Shown one piece after another: positions 45,145 to 55,999 of a stretch of DNA of 64,000 bases. Made by a program: the position numbers and the translations under genes. Source of the stretch: Gordonia sp. SID5947 (lineage in GTDB: Bacteria; Actinomycetota; Actinomycetes; Mycobacteriales; Mycobacteriaceae); NCBI RefSeq assembly GCF_009862785.1, contig NZ_WWHU01000001.1:3844001-3908000 (forward strand), read 5' to 3'. A model generated the notes under the pieces. The model searched no databases. It was not told the origin of the DNA and worked only from the letters and a program-made list of their open reading frames with translations. Each line of letters starts with the position of its first letter. Positions within the stretch are counted from its first letter, which is position 1.

Positions 45145-45334
45145 CTAGGAACCTTTCTCGTCCAAACCACACTCGCGTGGCAATTGGTCACCGACGTTCA
45201 CAAGCACGTGAATACCGCCCCGCCGACGCGTTGCCCCGTGCAACGCTACTCTCGCCCCAAGCATAAGTGTTGAATGGGTCACGGACCTGACCATTGCGGC
45301 GAGTCGGCTTCGTCGGTTATGGCGGTTACGCGGG

Positions 45335-45688
45335 TCAGCTGGCGCGCTTGGGCGACGACGAGATCATCGAACCCGAGGTCGGCAGCGTCGGTTCACCGAT
45401 TCCACGGCGACTGCGGAATTCGTCGAGCGCAGCGGGAAAACCGTCCGTGGCCAGCGGATCCGCATGCGCGGCGTGCGCCGATCCGAGGAGTTCGTCCACG
45501 TGGTCGCGGGACACGGCGAGGCGGTCGATCCGACTCTGCACCTTCTCCATCGCCAGCGCGAAAAGCATGAGGACAGCTGGGAACAGCAGCGCCGCGAGTC
45601 CTTGCATGGGGACCAGTAAACACAATCCGGTCAGTCCCCCGCCAACCAGAGTGGCGGCCTTCACTGACTTGTTACCAATGCGTAGCAC
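45335..45688 (-). CDS. Small two-TM membrane protein (Rv3675-like)
   Basis: 117 aa with two hydrophobic segments (about 12-28 and 30-46) and a soluble C-terminal tail (MEKVQSRIDRLAVSRDHVDEL). It lies between crp and nth, where M. tuberculosis has Rv3675. Function unknown. The 45145-45334 gap to crp contains the crp promoter and a palindrome at 45197-45212 that I do not consider a Crp site. Confidence 0.65.
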   Translation of the reverse strand: MLRIGNKSVKAATLVGGGLTGLCLLVPMQGLAALLFPAVLMLFALAMEKVQSRIDRLAVSRDHVDELLGSAHAAHADPLATDGFPAALDEFRSRRGIGEPTLPTSGSMISSSPKRAS

Positions 45689-45764
45689 CGTCGTGGGGCG
45701 CCGATTCCGGCGATGCGCACGGTCTCTGTGGGTCCCACCGCGACGATCTGGCTAACCTGAATCG

Positions 45765-46562
45765 GTGAGTGCACGCAAGACCCCCGACTCGGCGGCGCCG
45801 GCAACGCGGGCCCGTCCACGAAAGAGCGCCGGAGCGGAAACGCGCCTGGGGCTGGTGCGGCGCGCCCGGCGGATGAACCGAACCCTCAAGGTCGCCTTCC
45901 CGCATGTCTACTGCGAGCTCGACTTCACCACGCCACTCGAACTGTCGGTCGCCACGATCCTGTCGGCCCAGTGCACCGACGTCCGCGTCAACATGGTCAC
46001 CCCTGCGCTTTTCGCGAAATATCCGACCGCCGTGTCGTACGCGGAGGCCGACCGCACCGAGCTCGAGGAGATGATCCGCTCCACGGGCTTCTACCGGAAC
46101 AAGGCGAACTCGATCATCGGACTCGGGCAGGCGCTCGTCGAGCGGTTCGACGGCGAGGTCCCGAACACGCTGAAGGACCTCGTCACGCTCCCCGGGTTCG
46201 GTCGCAAGACCGCGAACGTGGTCCTCGGGAATGCTTTCGGGGTGCCCGGCATCACCGTGGACACCCACTTCGCCCGGCTGGTCGGCCGGTGGGGATGGAC
46301 CACCGAGACCGATCCGGTCAAGATCGAGCGGGCGGTCGGTGAGCTCATCGAACGCAAGGAATGGACCGACCTCTCGCATCGCGTGATCTTCCACGGCCGG
46401 CGGGTGTGTCACGCGCGCAAACCGGCGTGCGGGATCTGCGTCCTGGCCGCCGACTGTCCGGCCGCCGGCACCGGTCCGATGGACAAGGCCGAGGCCGCCC
46501 GGCTGGTCAAGGGACCCGAGACAGATCACCTGCTGCAGTTGGCGGGGATCACAGCGCAGTGA
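45765..46562 (+). CDS. nth: Endonuclease III (DNA glycosylase/AP lyase)
   Basis: 265 aa. Helix-hairpin-helix with the catalytic Lys and Asp: [27 protein letters not shown]. The [4Fe-4S] loop is [17 protein letters not shown] (C-x6-C-x2-C-x5-C). It removes oxidised pyrimidines and nicks abasic sites in base-excision repair. The N-terminal ~35 residues are a basic extension. GTG start; its stop overlaps the next start (GTGA). Confidence 0.94.
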   Translation: MSARKTPDSAAPATRARPRKSAGAETRLGLVRRARRMNRTLKVAFPHVYCELDFTTPLELSVATILSAQCTDVRVNMVTPALFAKYPTAVSYAEADRTELEEMIRSTGFYRNKANSIIGLGQALVERFDGEVPNTLKDLVTLPGFGRKTANVVLGNAFGVPGITVDTHFARLVGRWGWTTETDPVKIERAVGELIERKEWTDLSHRVIFHGRRVCHARKPACGICVLAADCPAAGTGPMDKAEAARLVKGPETDHLLQLAGITAQ

Positions 46563-47302
46563 ACGACACACCGTCCACAGTGAGCCCGAGTCCTGCCGAG
46601 CCCGGCTCACCGGAACCGTCCCGTCCCCCACGCCGCCGCTTCCCGGCCTCCGCCCGATGGACGCTGGTCTTCATCGTCGTGATGATCGCATTGGTGGTGG
46701 CGATCTGGCCGCGCGGCGACGACGAGACGGCGAGCGTGTCCGACCCGGCGACCGCGACCGGCCCCAGGGCGACCGACGCGCAGGTCGACGAGGGCCAGTT
46801 GGCCCAGGCCCGACGGGACGCCGCGCTCGCGCCCTGTCCCCAGACCGGTCTTGCGATGGGCCAGGCGTCGGTGCTCGCAGGCGTGACCGCGCCATGTCTC
46901 GCGGACGGCAAGCCGTACGACGTCGGGGCGGGCACCGCCGGAAAACCGATGGTCGTCAACATGTGGGCGGTGTGGTGCCTGCCGTGTCGTCGGGAGCTAC
47001 CGCAGATGGCCGACTATGCACAGCGCGCGGGAGATCAGGTGACGGTGCTGGCGGTGCACGCCCAGGAAGGTGCGCGGAACCCGTATCTGGCGTTGCGTTT
47101 CCTCACCGAGAACAATGTCCACCTGCCGGTGGTCATGGACACCGACGCCCGGATCGCCGGAGCGCTGAAGGCGCCGCGGGTCTTCCCGTCGACGATCCTG
47201 GTGCGCGCCGACGGCACGGTCGCCAAGATCCTGCCGCAGGTCTTCGACGATCCCGATCAGATCGCCGTCGCGGTCCGTGAGTACCTGGGGGTGACGACAT
47301 GA
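46559..47302 (+). CDS. TlpA/ResA-like membrane-anchored thioredoxin (Rv3673c-like)
   Basis: 247-aa protein. A Pro-rich cytoplasmic start, one TM helix ([17 protein letters not shown], about 40-57) and an extracytoplasmic thioredoxin domain with [16 protein letters not shown] (CxxC redox site) and [14 protein letters not shown] (cis-Pro region). It probably reduces or isomerises disulfides outside the membrane. Coupled by overlapping codons to nth upstream and the Nudix gene downstream. Confidence 0.9.
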   Translation: MNDTPSTVSPSPAEPGSPEPSRPPRRRFPASARWTLVFIVVMIALVVAIWPRGDDETASVSDPATATGPRATDAQVDEGQLAQARRDAALAPCPQTGLAMGQASVLAGVTAPCLADGKPYDVGAGTAGKPMVVNMWAVWCLPCRRELPQMADYAQRAGDQVTVLAVHAQEGARNPYLALRFLTENNVHLPVVMDTDARIAGALKAPRVFPSTILVRADGTVAKILPQVFDDPDQIAVAVREYLGVTT

Positions 47303-48159
47303 CGTCCGACCATGCGCGTGACGGGGAGCAGATCTCACCGGTCGGACCGCTGGTGCCGACCGGACAGATCCCACCATGGCTGCGAACGGTGACCGGCAAC
47401 GTCGGTGCCGTCACCGACGCGGTGCTCAATCGCGGCGGAGATCGCACTCGCTGGGCGTCGATGCTCGGCCGGGATCGCCGTGCCGCGGCAGTCCTGGTGC
47501 TGGTCTCCGGCAGCTGGGATGCCGCCGCCGACCATCCGGGCGGGCTTCCTGCCGACGCCGAGATCCTGCTCACCGAACGCGCACCGACCCTCCGGCAGCA
47601 CAGCGGACAGGTCGCCTTCCCGGGCGGTGCCATGGATCCGGGTGACGACTACCCGGTGGGCACCGCATTGCGCGAGGCGAACGAGGAGACCGGTCTGGTC
47701 GCCGAGGGCGTCCACGTGGTCGCCAACCTCCCGTCGTTCCCCGTCCCGGTGTCGGCGTTCGACGTCATCCCCGTTCTGGCCCACTGGCAGCGTCCAGGCG
47801 ACGTCCAGGTGATGGACACCGCAGAGACGTCGAGGGTCGCGAGGGTCAACCTGCGTGCGCTTCTCGCGCCGGAGAGTCGTTTTCAGGTGCAACGGAACGT
47901 GCTCGGGGCGCGTGCCTACCGCGGACCGGCGTTCATGGTCGACGGGCTGCTGGTGTGGGGGTTCACCGGCGGGTTGATCGCGGCCATCAGCGAGGTGTCG
48001 GGGTGGGATGTGCCATGGGACAAGGAGGATGTCCGTCCTCTGGACGAGGCGATTGAGGCCGCGGGAAGTCCCCAGACGACGGGGTTCTCGGCGGTGTTGC
48101 CGGAGGCGATGCATCAGGCGATCGGCGACCCCGATCGCGGTGAGAGTGGGCATCGGTGA
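47299..48159 (+). CDS. Nudix hydrolase, CoA-pyrophosphatase (NudL)-like
   Basis: 286-aa Nudix protein. The UPF0035/CoA signature LLTERAPTLRQHSGQVAFPGG precedes the Nudix box LREANEETGL, in which the first Glu is replaced by Asp as in many CoA pyrophosphatases. It hydrolyses CoA derivatives or related pyrophosphates. Both ends overlap neighbours (ATGA upstream, GTGA downstream), so it belongs to the nth-marP operon. Confidence 0.9.
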   Translation: MTSDHARDGEQISPVGPLVPTGQIPPWLRTVTGNVGAVTDAVLNRGGDRTRWASMLGRDRRAAAVLVLVSGSWDAAADHPGGLPADAEILLTERAPTLRQHSGQVAFPGGAMDPGDDYPVGTALREANEETGLVAEGVHVVANLPSFPVPVSAFDVIPVLAHWQRPGDVQVMDTAETSRVARVNLRALLAPESRFQVQRNVLGARAYRGPAFMVDGLLVWGFTGGLIAAISEVSGWDVPWDKEDVRPLDEAIEAAGSPQTTGFSAVLPEAMHQAIGDPDRGESGHR

Positions 48160-49355
48160 GCGGATCCGGATGGGTTGATCTCATCGTCGTGGTGATCGCC
48201 CTGTTGGCTGCGGCCAGTGGGTACCGCCAGGGCGCGGTCGCCTCGGCGCTGGCGTTCCTGGGAGTGATCCTGGGTGCGGTCGCAGGCATCCTGCTTGCGC
48301 CGCACATCATCTCGAGGTTCGACGACAGCACTATGCGACTCTTGGTCGGCGTGGTCCTGCTGGTCGCGTTGATCATCGTCGGCGAGGTGTCGGGAATGGT
48401 CCTCGGCCGGGCGGCGCGCAGCGGCATCCGGTCGCGCGGCGTACGCCGCGTCGACAGCGTCATCGGCTCGGTTCTCCAGGTGATCGCCGTCCTGGTCGCA
48501 GCATGGCTGCTCGCGATCCCGTTGAGCAGTTCCACCGAGACCCAGCTCTCGACGGCCGTCCGCGGTTCCAAGGTGCTCGGTGGCGTCGACGTGTTCGCGC
48601 CGCAGTGGCTGCGTGATCTGCCGAGGGACTTCAGTGCGCTGCTGGACAATTCCGGTTTGCCGCAGGTGATCGGACCGTTCGGACGGACTCCCGTCGTCAA
48701 CGTCGGTCCACCCGATCCCTCTGTGGTGCAGCTGCCCGTCGTGAACCAGACGCGTCCCAGCGTGATGAAGATCGAAGGGACCGCACCGAGTTGTCGACAG
48801 GCCCTCGAGGGCAGTGGATTCGTGGTGTCGCCGGAACGTGTGATGACCAACGCCCACGTGGTCGCGGGCACGCGCCGTCTCAGTGTCTCCGCCCCGAGCG
48901 GACAGCAATTGCCCGCCCGGGTGGTGCTCTTCGACAGCAGCAACGACATCGCGGTACTCGACGTCCCGGGATTGACCGCGCCTGCACTGAAATTCACCGA
49001 CAAGGAGGCCTCGCCCGGCGACGATGCGATCGTGCTGGGCTATCCCGAGGCGGGACCGTTCGCGGTGAACCCCGTGCGGGTGCGCGAGGTCATCAACCTG
49101 TCCGGTCCCGACATCTACCGAACCGGAAGGATCCTGCGTGAGGTCTACACCGTCCGCGGTCAGATCCGTCAGGGAAATTCGGGCGGCCCGATGATCAACT
49201 CGGAGGGCGAGGTGCTCGGCGTCGTCTTCGGCGCTGCCGAGGACACCGCGGACCAGACCGGGTTCGTGTTGACCGCCAAGCAGGTTCAGTCGAATTTCAC
49301 CGACTCGGAGAACCGGTCGTCGCGGGTGAGCACCGAGTCCTGCGTCCACGCGTGA
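48156..49355 (+). CDS. marP: Membrane-anchored serine protease MarP (Rv3671c-like)
   Basis: 399 aa. The N-terminal CvpA-like domain has four TM helices (about 5-120). It is followed by a chymotrypsin-like protease with catalytic His (MTNAHVVAGT), Asp (SSNDIAVLDVPG) and Ser (RQGNSGGPMINSEG). In M. tuberculosis MarP is needed for acid resistance and processes the peptidoglycan hydrolase RipA; a conserved disulfide near the active site is plausible here (CRQALEGSGF and the C-terminal TESCVHA). Last gene of the nth operon. Confidence 0.93.
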   Translation: MSGSGWVDLIVVVIALLAAASGYRQGAVASALAFLGVILGAVAGILLAPHIISRFDDSTMRLLVGVVLLVALIIVGEVSGMVLGRAARSGIRSRGVRRVDSVIGSVLQVIAVLVAAWLLAIPLSSSTETQLSTAVRGSKVLGGVDVFAPQWLRDLPRDFSALLDNSGLPQVIGPFGRTPVVNVGPPDPSVVQLPVVNQTRPSVMKIEGTAPSCRQALEGSGFVVSPERVMTNAHVVAGTRRLSVSAPSGQQLPARVVLFDSSNDIAVLDVPGLTAPALKFTDKEASPGDDAIVLGYPEAGPFAVNPVRVREVINLSGPDIYRTGRILREVYTVRGQIRQGNSGGPMINSEGEVLGVVFGAAEDTADQTGFVLTAKQVQSNFTDSENRSSRVSTESCVHA

Positions 49356-49388
49356 CGGACCGCCCGCTCACCGCGCGCCGGTGGACGG

Positions 49389-50333
49389 TCACCCGAGGTC
49401 GCGCGTGAGCAACTCCACCAGCCGCTCGTTGACCTGATCTGGTCGTTCCTGGTGCGCGAAGTGGCCGCTGTCGTCGATGTGCCGGTAGTCCATGTGCGCG
49501 GCCCATCGGCCGCTGGCGGTCATCAGGTGATCGAGGATGTACGGATCCTCCCGGCCGCGCAGCGCGAGAACTGGAATGTGCAGCCGCTGATTCATCAGGT
49601 CCATGAAACGCACGCCGTCGGGACGGAACTGCGACCGGAACGCCCAACGCTGGTACTCCAGGCTGCAGTGCGCGACGTAGGGGATCTGGACCGCCGACCG
49701 GTTCCGTTCGACGGCCTCCGCGAACTCGTCGGTCTGCTGCCAGGTGTCGGCGGCGCGCTCGCGGAAGTACTGCTCGATGTAGGCACCGTCGCGTCGTGTC
49801 AGTCGTCGTTCGCCGGTTCGCGGCAACTGATTTCGCAGGAAGCCGGTGAGAAAGGCCGATCGTTGGCGGCGGTCGCGCAGCACACCCCGACGCAGCGCAC
49901 GCGGGTGTGGTGACGCGATGACGGCGATCCGGTTCACCACCCGCGGATGCAGGGTGGCCGTCGCCCAGCAGACGAGGCCGCCGTCGGCGTGCCCGACGAG
50001 CGTGGCCTCCGAGTGCCCCAGGGCGCGGACCAGTCCATTGGTGTCGCCGGCGAGCGACCAGCCGTCATAACCGCGAGGCGGCTTGTCGGAGTCGCCGTAG
50101 CCGCGGAGATCGACGGCAACGGCGCGGTAGCCGGCTTCGGTCAGCGCGGCGATCTGGTGTCGCCAGCTCCACCAGAACTCCCCGAATCCGTGCAGCAGCA
50201 GGACCAGGGGGCGGTCGGCCAGCCAACGTCCGTCCGACTCGACAGCGTGAAAGCGGACCCCGTTCGCCCGGACGTCGAAGTGATGCCAGTTTCCGGGAAC
50301 CCGGACGCTCGACGGGTCAGGCGGGACCGCCAA
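49389..50333 (-). CDS. ephE: Alpha/beta hydrolase, EphE-like epoxide-hydrolase family
   Basis: 314 aa: LLLHGFGEFWWSWRHQIAAL (oxyanion HGF motif), VDLRGYGDSDKP and LVGHADGGLVCW at the nucleophile elbow. The canonical epoxide-hydrolase elbow GHDWGG carries Asp at position 3; here position 3 is Ala and Asp is at position 4. GREDPYILDHL and DSGHFAHQERPDQVNE supply acid and His positions. By synteny it is the counterpart of Rv3670 (EphE). Activity as a true epoxide hydrolase is doubtful. Confidence 0.85.
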   Translation of the reverse strand: MAVPPDPSSVRVPGNWHHFDVRANGVRFHAVESDGRWLADRPLVLLLHGFGEFWWSWRHQIAALTEAGYRAVAVDLRGYGDSDKPPRGYDGWSLAGDTNGLVRALGHSEATLVGHADGGLVCWATATLHPRVVNRIAVIASPHPRALRRGVLRDRRQRSAFLTGFLRNQLPRTGERRLTRRDGAYIEQYFRERAADTWQQTDEFAEAVERNRSAVQIPYVAHCSLEYQRWAFRSQFRPDGVRFMDLMNQRLHIPVLALRGREDPYILDHLMTASGRWAAHMDYRHIDDSGHFAHQERPDQVNERLVELLTRDLG

Positions 50334-50337
50334 CTCC

Positions 50338-50877
50338 TCATCCCCGCCCGGGGTCGTGCGCGCGCGGGATCTCGGGATGGTCGCCGGTTCGTGTCGGCGA
50401 CGCAGCGGGGCTGTCGGCGGAATGCTTCCCGGGCAGCACGGTCGGCACCTCCCGGACCGATTCGATCGTCTTCTTCGGTCCTCTGATCTTGCGGAAGAGT
50501 ATGTAGCCGACGAACGCCATGACGATGGTGATCAGCACCAGGATCAGGAAGACGATCAGGAAGGCCAGCCAACGGGGCATCCAGTTGTCCAGCAGTTCGG
50601 CGAGAAAGAAGAAGAAGAAGAAACTCGAATAGAGGGCCATCACCCCGGCGACCACCAGCAGACCCGTGCCGGCGCCCGCCTTCTTCGCCTCCCCGACGAG
50701 TTCGGCCTTCGCCAGCGCCACCTCGGACCGGAACAGCGTGGACACGTTCGCGGTGGCGTCCTTCACCAGATTCCCGATGCTGGGCTCGCCGTGGCGACCC
50801 AACGTGGGGTCCGACAGCGGGATGGACGGGACCGATCCGGTGCCTTCTGCGGGTTGGCCGTGCTCGTTGCGGCTCAC
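50338..50877 (-). CDS. Phage-holin-superfamily membrane protein (Rv3669-like)
   Basis: 179 aa. The N-terminal GNLVKDATANVSTLFRSEVALAKAELVGEAKKAG is the family's amphipathic segment, followed by two TM helices (about 75-100 and 105-135) and a charged tail. These actinobacterial holin-superfamily proteins are not phage genes; function unknown. It is adjacent to the EphE-like gene (4-bp gap), as Rv3669 is to Rv3670. Confidence 0.85.
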   Translation of the reverse strand: MSRNEHGQPAEGTGSVPSIPLSDPTLGRHGEPSIGNLVKDATANVSTLFRSEVALAKAELVGEAKKAGAGTGLLVVAGVMALYSSFFFFFFLAELLDNWMPRWLAFLIVFLILVLITIVMAFVGYILFRKIRGPKKTIESVREVPTVLPGKHSADSPAASPTRTGDHPEIPRAHDPGRG

Positions 50878-50994
50878 TGCATCCTCCGTATCTCGGTGCT
50901 CTGCGCTTATGTTGCCATGCGAGGGCCGGTCGGGGCGCGGGCCACCCGGGTCGCATCCACAACCTGTCTCACCGTCGGCCTCGCGACCGGCCGA

Positions 50995-51993
50995 TCACGC
51001 CCGGTGATGCCGCATCTTTGCGACGGCCGCGACTGCCGGGTCGTCGTCGTCGACCAATCGAGCGAGAATGTCCGCGGCCGCGTCGCCCGGCATCTCCACC
51101 AGCGCTTGGGCGAGGCGGCTCCGCGCGGCAGGCGGTACCGCGGGGTCGTCGAGCAACCTGCCCAGGTCGGTCGCGAGCTGATCGGCGGTGCCGGAATCGG
51201 CTGCCAGGTCGCGGAGCAGGTCGGCGGCCTCGACATCGTTGGGGCCCGCGACCACCATCTCGATGAGCGAAGGCACCACCGCCTGGTCGCCGCGAGATCC
51301 GAGCGCCAGTGCGGCGCGGCTGCGGACTACGGCGTCGGTGTCGGTGAGCGCGCCGCGAAGCATGCCGGTCACCGCGGGACCGGTCATCTCGGCGACCGCC
51401 GACACCGCTCGCCGTCGTACGTCCGCATCGTCGGACCGCAGGCCCACGGCCAGGACGGCGGCGCCCGACTCGTCCCCGCTCGCGGCCAATGCCCAGGTCA
51501 ACGCGCCGGAGACGTTCGGGTCCGATTCGGCCAGCACGGCGTCGGCGACGGCTTCGGACGAGAGTCGGTGGCCCATCGCCGCCAGAGCGGCGCCATAGCG
51601 AACGCCCGCGGAATCCGAATCGAGGTCGTGCATCAGCCGCACCGCGCGCAGAACGTCTCCCCAGTCGGCCGGGGTGGATGCCGCGATGCGCCTCAGCAGT
51701 GCGAGCAACTCCTCCTCACGGGCAAGGCGTCGACGCGACTGCTCGACGAGGTCGCCGATCAACGCGCCCGGATCCGAAGAATCGGGTGCGTCCAGCAGGC
51801 GTCGCACCTCCGCCAGCGACAACCCGAGCGACCGTAGACCCTCCACGCGGAACAGCCGTGCGATGTCGTCCGTCGTGTACTCGCGATAGCCACCTGCGGT
51901 GCGGCCTGCGGGCGACACCAGCCCGAGCCGGTCGTAGTGCCGCAGCATCCGGGTGCTCACACCGGAGCGCTGCGACACCTCACCGATCAGCAT
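50995..51993 (-). CDS. MerR-family regulator fused to HEAT-type repeats
   Basis: 332 aa. Standard MerR winged helix at the N-terminus (LIGEVSQRSGVSTRMLRHYDRLGL, GYREYTTDDIARLFRVEGLRSLGLSLAEV) and dimerisation helix (about 70-115). The C-terminal ~200 residues are short Ala-rich helical units (e.g. GDESGAAVLAVGLRSDDADVRRRAVSAVAEM, then TDTDAVVRSRAALALGSRGD) of HEAT/PBS-lyase type instead of a small ligand pocket. It overlaps the upstream HEAT-repeat gene by 14 bp. Confidence 0.85.
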   Translation of the reverse strand: MLIGEVSQRSGVSTRMLRHYDRLGLVSPAGRTAGGYREYTTDDIARLFRVEGLRSLGLSLAEVRRLLDAPDSSDPGALIGDLVEQSRRRLAREEELLALLRRIAASTPADWGDVLRAVRLMHDLDSDSAGVRYGAALAAMGHRLSSEAVADAVLAESDPNVSGALTWALAASGDESGAAVLAVGLRSDDADVRRRAVSAVAEMTGPAVTGMLRGALTDTDAVVRSRAALALGSRGDQAVVPSLIEMVVAGPNDVEAADLLRDLAADSGTADQLATDLGRLLDDPAVPPAARSRLAQALVEMPGDAAADILARLVDDDDPAVAAVAKMRHHRA

Positions 51994-52672
51994 CGGTGCC
52001 CGCCGACGGCGCGTCCTTCAGCGAGAGCACGCGTCTCGCGTGATCCACGGCGGCCGCGAAATCACTGTCCGGGTCGTCCATGAGACGAGCAGTAGCGATG
52101 GCGTGGTCGCGGGCGGCATCGTCGTCGACCGCCCGTGCCGCGACGACCAGCGGGACCGCGGATTCGCCGAGGGCAACGAGTGCACGGCTCAGGCTGCGCC
52201 GCGTCTCCTCGTCGCCGCGGCCGAACTCGGCGGCCAATCCCGCAGCGAGAGAACCTCTTTCACCGTCGGGAACGAGGACCACCGCCGCACGCCAGGCGCT
52301 GCGTGCCACGTCGTCGTCGGAATCGTGGAGAAGCTCCGACGGGACGTTCGACCACACCGTGCGGTCGCCGATCTTCGACAGGGTGTGCAACGCCTGACCG
52401 CGGGCCTGTGGCGTCGGCGAGGTGAGCTCGGCGAGCAACCGCGGAATCGTGACGGTGACGCTGCAGCGGGTGAGCGCCCACGTGAGCATGTCGCGCACGA
52501 AGAAGTCCGGCTCGACGCCGCAGCGCTCGACGAGGGCGCCCACGAGCGTGTCGTCGGGGTACGTCCCGGCAGCCAGGGCCGCCTGCAGTCGTGTCGACGG
52601 CTGCGGCCCCGACAGTGCCTCGACGAGCCGGTTCTGTCGCGTGTCACGAATCGCGTTGTTCATCGCGATCAC
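51980..52672 (-). CDS. HEAT-repeat protein, partner of the MerR regulator
   Basis: 230-aa all-helical protein built of HEAT/PBS-lyase-like repeats (TDNAI-like start INNAIRDTRQNRLVEAL, then RGQALHTLSKIGDRTVWSNV and DVARSAWRAAVVLVPDG). No DNA-binding domain. First gene of the pair, with GAGGAGG before the ATG. Its resemblance to the C-terminal half of the MerR protein suggests origin by duplication or a direct interaction. A MerR-type spaced dyad lies 20 bp upstream. Confidence 0.8.
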   Translation of the reverse strand: MIAMNNAIRDTRQNRLVEALSGPQPSTRLQAALAAGTYPDDTLVGALVERCGVEPDFFVRDMLTWALTRCSVTVTIPRLLAELTSPTPQARGQALHTLSKIGDRTVWSNVPSELLHDSDDDVARSAWRAAVVLVPDGERGSLAAGLAAEFGRGDEETRRSLSRALVALGESAVPLVVAARAVDDDAARDHAIATARLMDDPDSDFAAAVDHARRVLSLKDAPSAGTDADR

Positions 52673-52691
52673 CTCCTCGACACCAGTGAAG

Positions 52692-52712
52692 ACCTTGGCA
52701 CCGTGTCAAGGT
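52692..52712 (-). promoter_or_regulatory. MerR-type operator dyad
   Basis: ACCTTG (52692-52697) and CAAGGT (52707-52712) with a 9-bp spacer. Read toward the HEAT/MerR genes it overlaps a TTGACC/TTGACA -35 element, the arrangement MerR-family activators use to untwist a long-spaced promoter. Confidence 0.6.
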
Positions 52713-52721
52713 CAACACCGC

Positions 52722-52784
52722 CCCTTCGTGACGCTCGCTGCGCTCGCGCTCCCCGGGGACGGGGGATGCTCGCTCCCCGGGGAG
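52722..52784. repeat. REP-like intergenic element, copy B
   Basis: CCCTTCGTGACGCTCGCTGC through GGGGACGGGG and CTCCCCGGGGAG. It aligns with 44345-44403 over about 60 bp. It lies between the HEAT gene promoter and the acsA stop. Confidence 0.65.
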
Positions 52785-52810
52785 CAGGTGGGTCGCTCGC
52801 GACGTCGAGA

Positions 52811-54763
<1,953 letters not shown>

Positions 54764-54829
54764 CGGTGAGGCGACCTTTCACTGTCGAGGACACATACGG
54801 CGTGACGTGCATGCATGCCGCTTACTCAT

Positions 54830-54845
54830 TGTGAGGGTAGTCACG
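54830..54845. promoter_or_regulatory. Crp/GlxR-type binding site upstream of acsA
   Basis: TGTGA (54830-54834), six bases, TCACG (54841-54845): one mismatch from the TGTGA-N6-TCACA consensus. It is centred about 74 bp upstream of the acsA start codon and may also affect the divergent gene at 54988. Confidence 0.65.
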
Positions 54846-54987
54846 TTGGAACGCGGTTGCAGGGGCCGTCGGCCGGCACTCGCAGTTCCGCGACGAATGG
54901 TCCCATGGACACGACGAGTGGTGCAGGGGGCCGATCGTCGTCACCGGCCGAACCACGCGGGACCGCCGGTCACTATCGTGTGGAGAC

Positions 54988-55743
54988 GTGACCTCCGATC
55001 CGCTCGCGCCGCTGCTCGATCTGCCCGGCGTGCGCGACGCCGCCGACCGGGCGCGGGACGCCCTGAGTGCCGTGCACCGTCATCCGGCGAATCTGCGCGG
55101 TTGGGACAAGACCGCGACCGAGGCGTCCTGGCGTGCCGGACGTTCCTCGGCGGCCATCGACGGCGGGAGTGTGGAACTGCGGCGTGATGGTGACTTCGAC
55201 GATCCGGTGCTGGCCGGTGCGATGAGGGTGGCCCAGTCCCTCGACGGCGACGCACTCGATCAGCTCACCGGCGTCTTCCGGCGAGCGCCCGCGCAGGCGT
55301 TCGCCCGACTGCACATGCTCGCGGCCGCCGACCTCGTCACCGACCCCGACGATCTGGGCCGCCCGAGTGCGCAAGCCGGGGTGGCCGGCCGCCTCGATCT
55401 GCTCGGTCAGTTGGTCACCGGTGCCACGACGGTCCCGGCGCCGGTACTCGCGGCAGTGGTCCACGGCGAGTTGTTGGGTGTCGGTGCATTCCCGACCGCG
55501 AACGGTGTGGTCGCGCGGGCGGCCTCCCGGTTGGTCTGCACCGCGTCGGGCCTGGACCCACACAACCTCGGTGTGCCGGAGGTGACGTGGCTGCGCCGTC
55601 TCGACGACTACCGCTCGTTGTCGGCGCGGTTCGCCGACGGAGACCCGAGCGGTGTGGGCGAATGGATCGTCTTGTGCTGCGAGGCGCTGGAAGCCGGCGC
55701 CGGAGAGGCCCGCTCGATCGCCGATGCGGCGCGCGCAGGCTGA
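54988..55743 (+). CDS. Conserved hypothetical protein (Rv3662c-like)
   Basis: 251-aa soluble, mainly helical protein. The start DLPGVRDAADRARDALSAVHRHPANLRGW followed by EASWRAGRSSAAIDGG recalls the N-terminal motif of Fic-type proteins, but no HPFx(D/E)GN active site is present. Divergent from acsA and followed by a hairpin. By position it corresponds to Rv3662c, whose function is unknown to me. Confidence 0.75.
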   Translation: MTSDPLAPLLDLPGVRDAADRARDALSAVHRHPANLRGWDKTATEASWRAGRSSAAIDGGSVELRRDGDFDDPVLAGAMRVAQSLDGDALDQLTGVFRRAPAQAFARLHMLAAADLVTDPDDLGRPSAQAGVAGRLDLLGQLVTGATTVPAPVLAAVVHGELLGVGAFPTANGVVARAASRLVCTASGLDPHNLGVPEVTWLRRLDDYRSLSARFADGDPSGVGEWIVLCCEALEAGAGEARSIADAARAG

Positions 55744-55814
55744 GCCGGGTCCGCTCGCGATCCGCGAAACCATGAGTCGCCAAAGGTTTCTCGAGAGACT
55801 GCCCGGACAATACA

Positions 55815-55865
55815 ATGCGGGCGGCCGCTCGGCCGGTGGAGAACCGGCCGGGTTGCCGCCCGCAT
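55815..55865 (+). terminator. Hairpin terminator
   Basis: Outer 11-bp stem (55815-55825 with 55855-55865) enclosing an inner CGGCCGG/CCGGCCG stem, 72 nt after the stop of the conserved hypothetical gene. Confidence 0.7.
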
Positions 55866-55999
55866 AGCACGGACCCAAGTTACCAAGCGTGCTCGGTGGG
55901 TTGTGTGGATCGCCTCGGCGAGTGACCGCGGTACTGGTCGGTACGCCCCGATGTGAACCATTTACGAATGACGGTGCCGTGCAATCGGATCGAGCGTCT

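Noticed and set aside
45197..45212. TTCAC-N6-GTGAA palindrome upstream of crp as a Crp autoregulatory site
   Set aside because: The half-sites are in inverted orientation relative to TGTGA-N6-TCACA, so it does not match the consensus.
50338..50877. Prophage evidence from the holin-superfamily protein
   Set aside because: The family is widespread in actinobacterial chromosomes, the gene matches the Rv3669 position, and no other phage gene is nearby.
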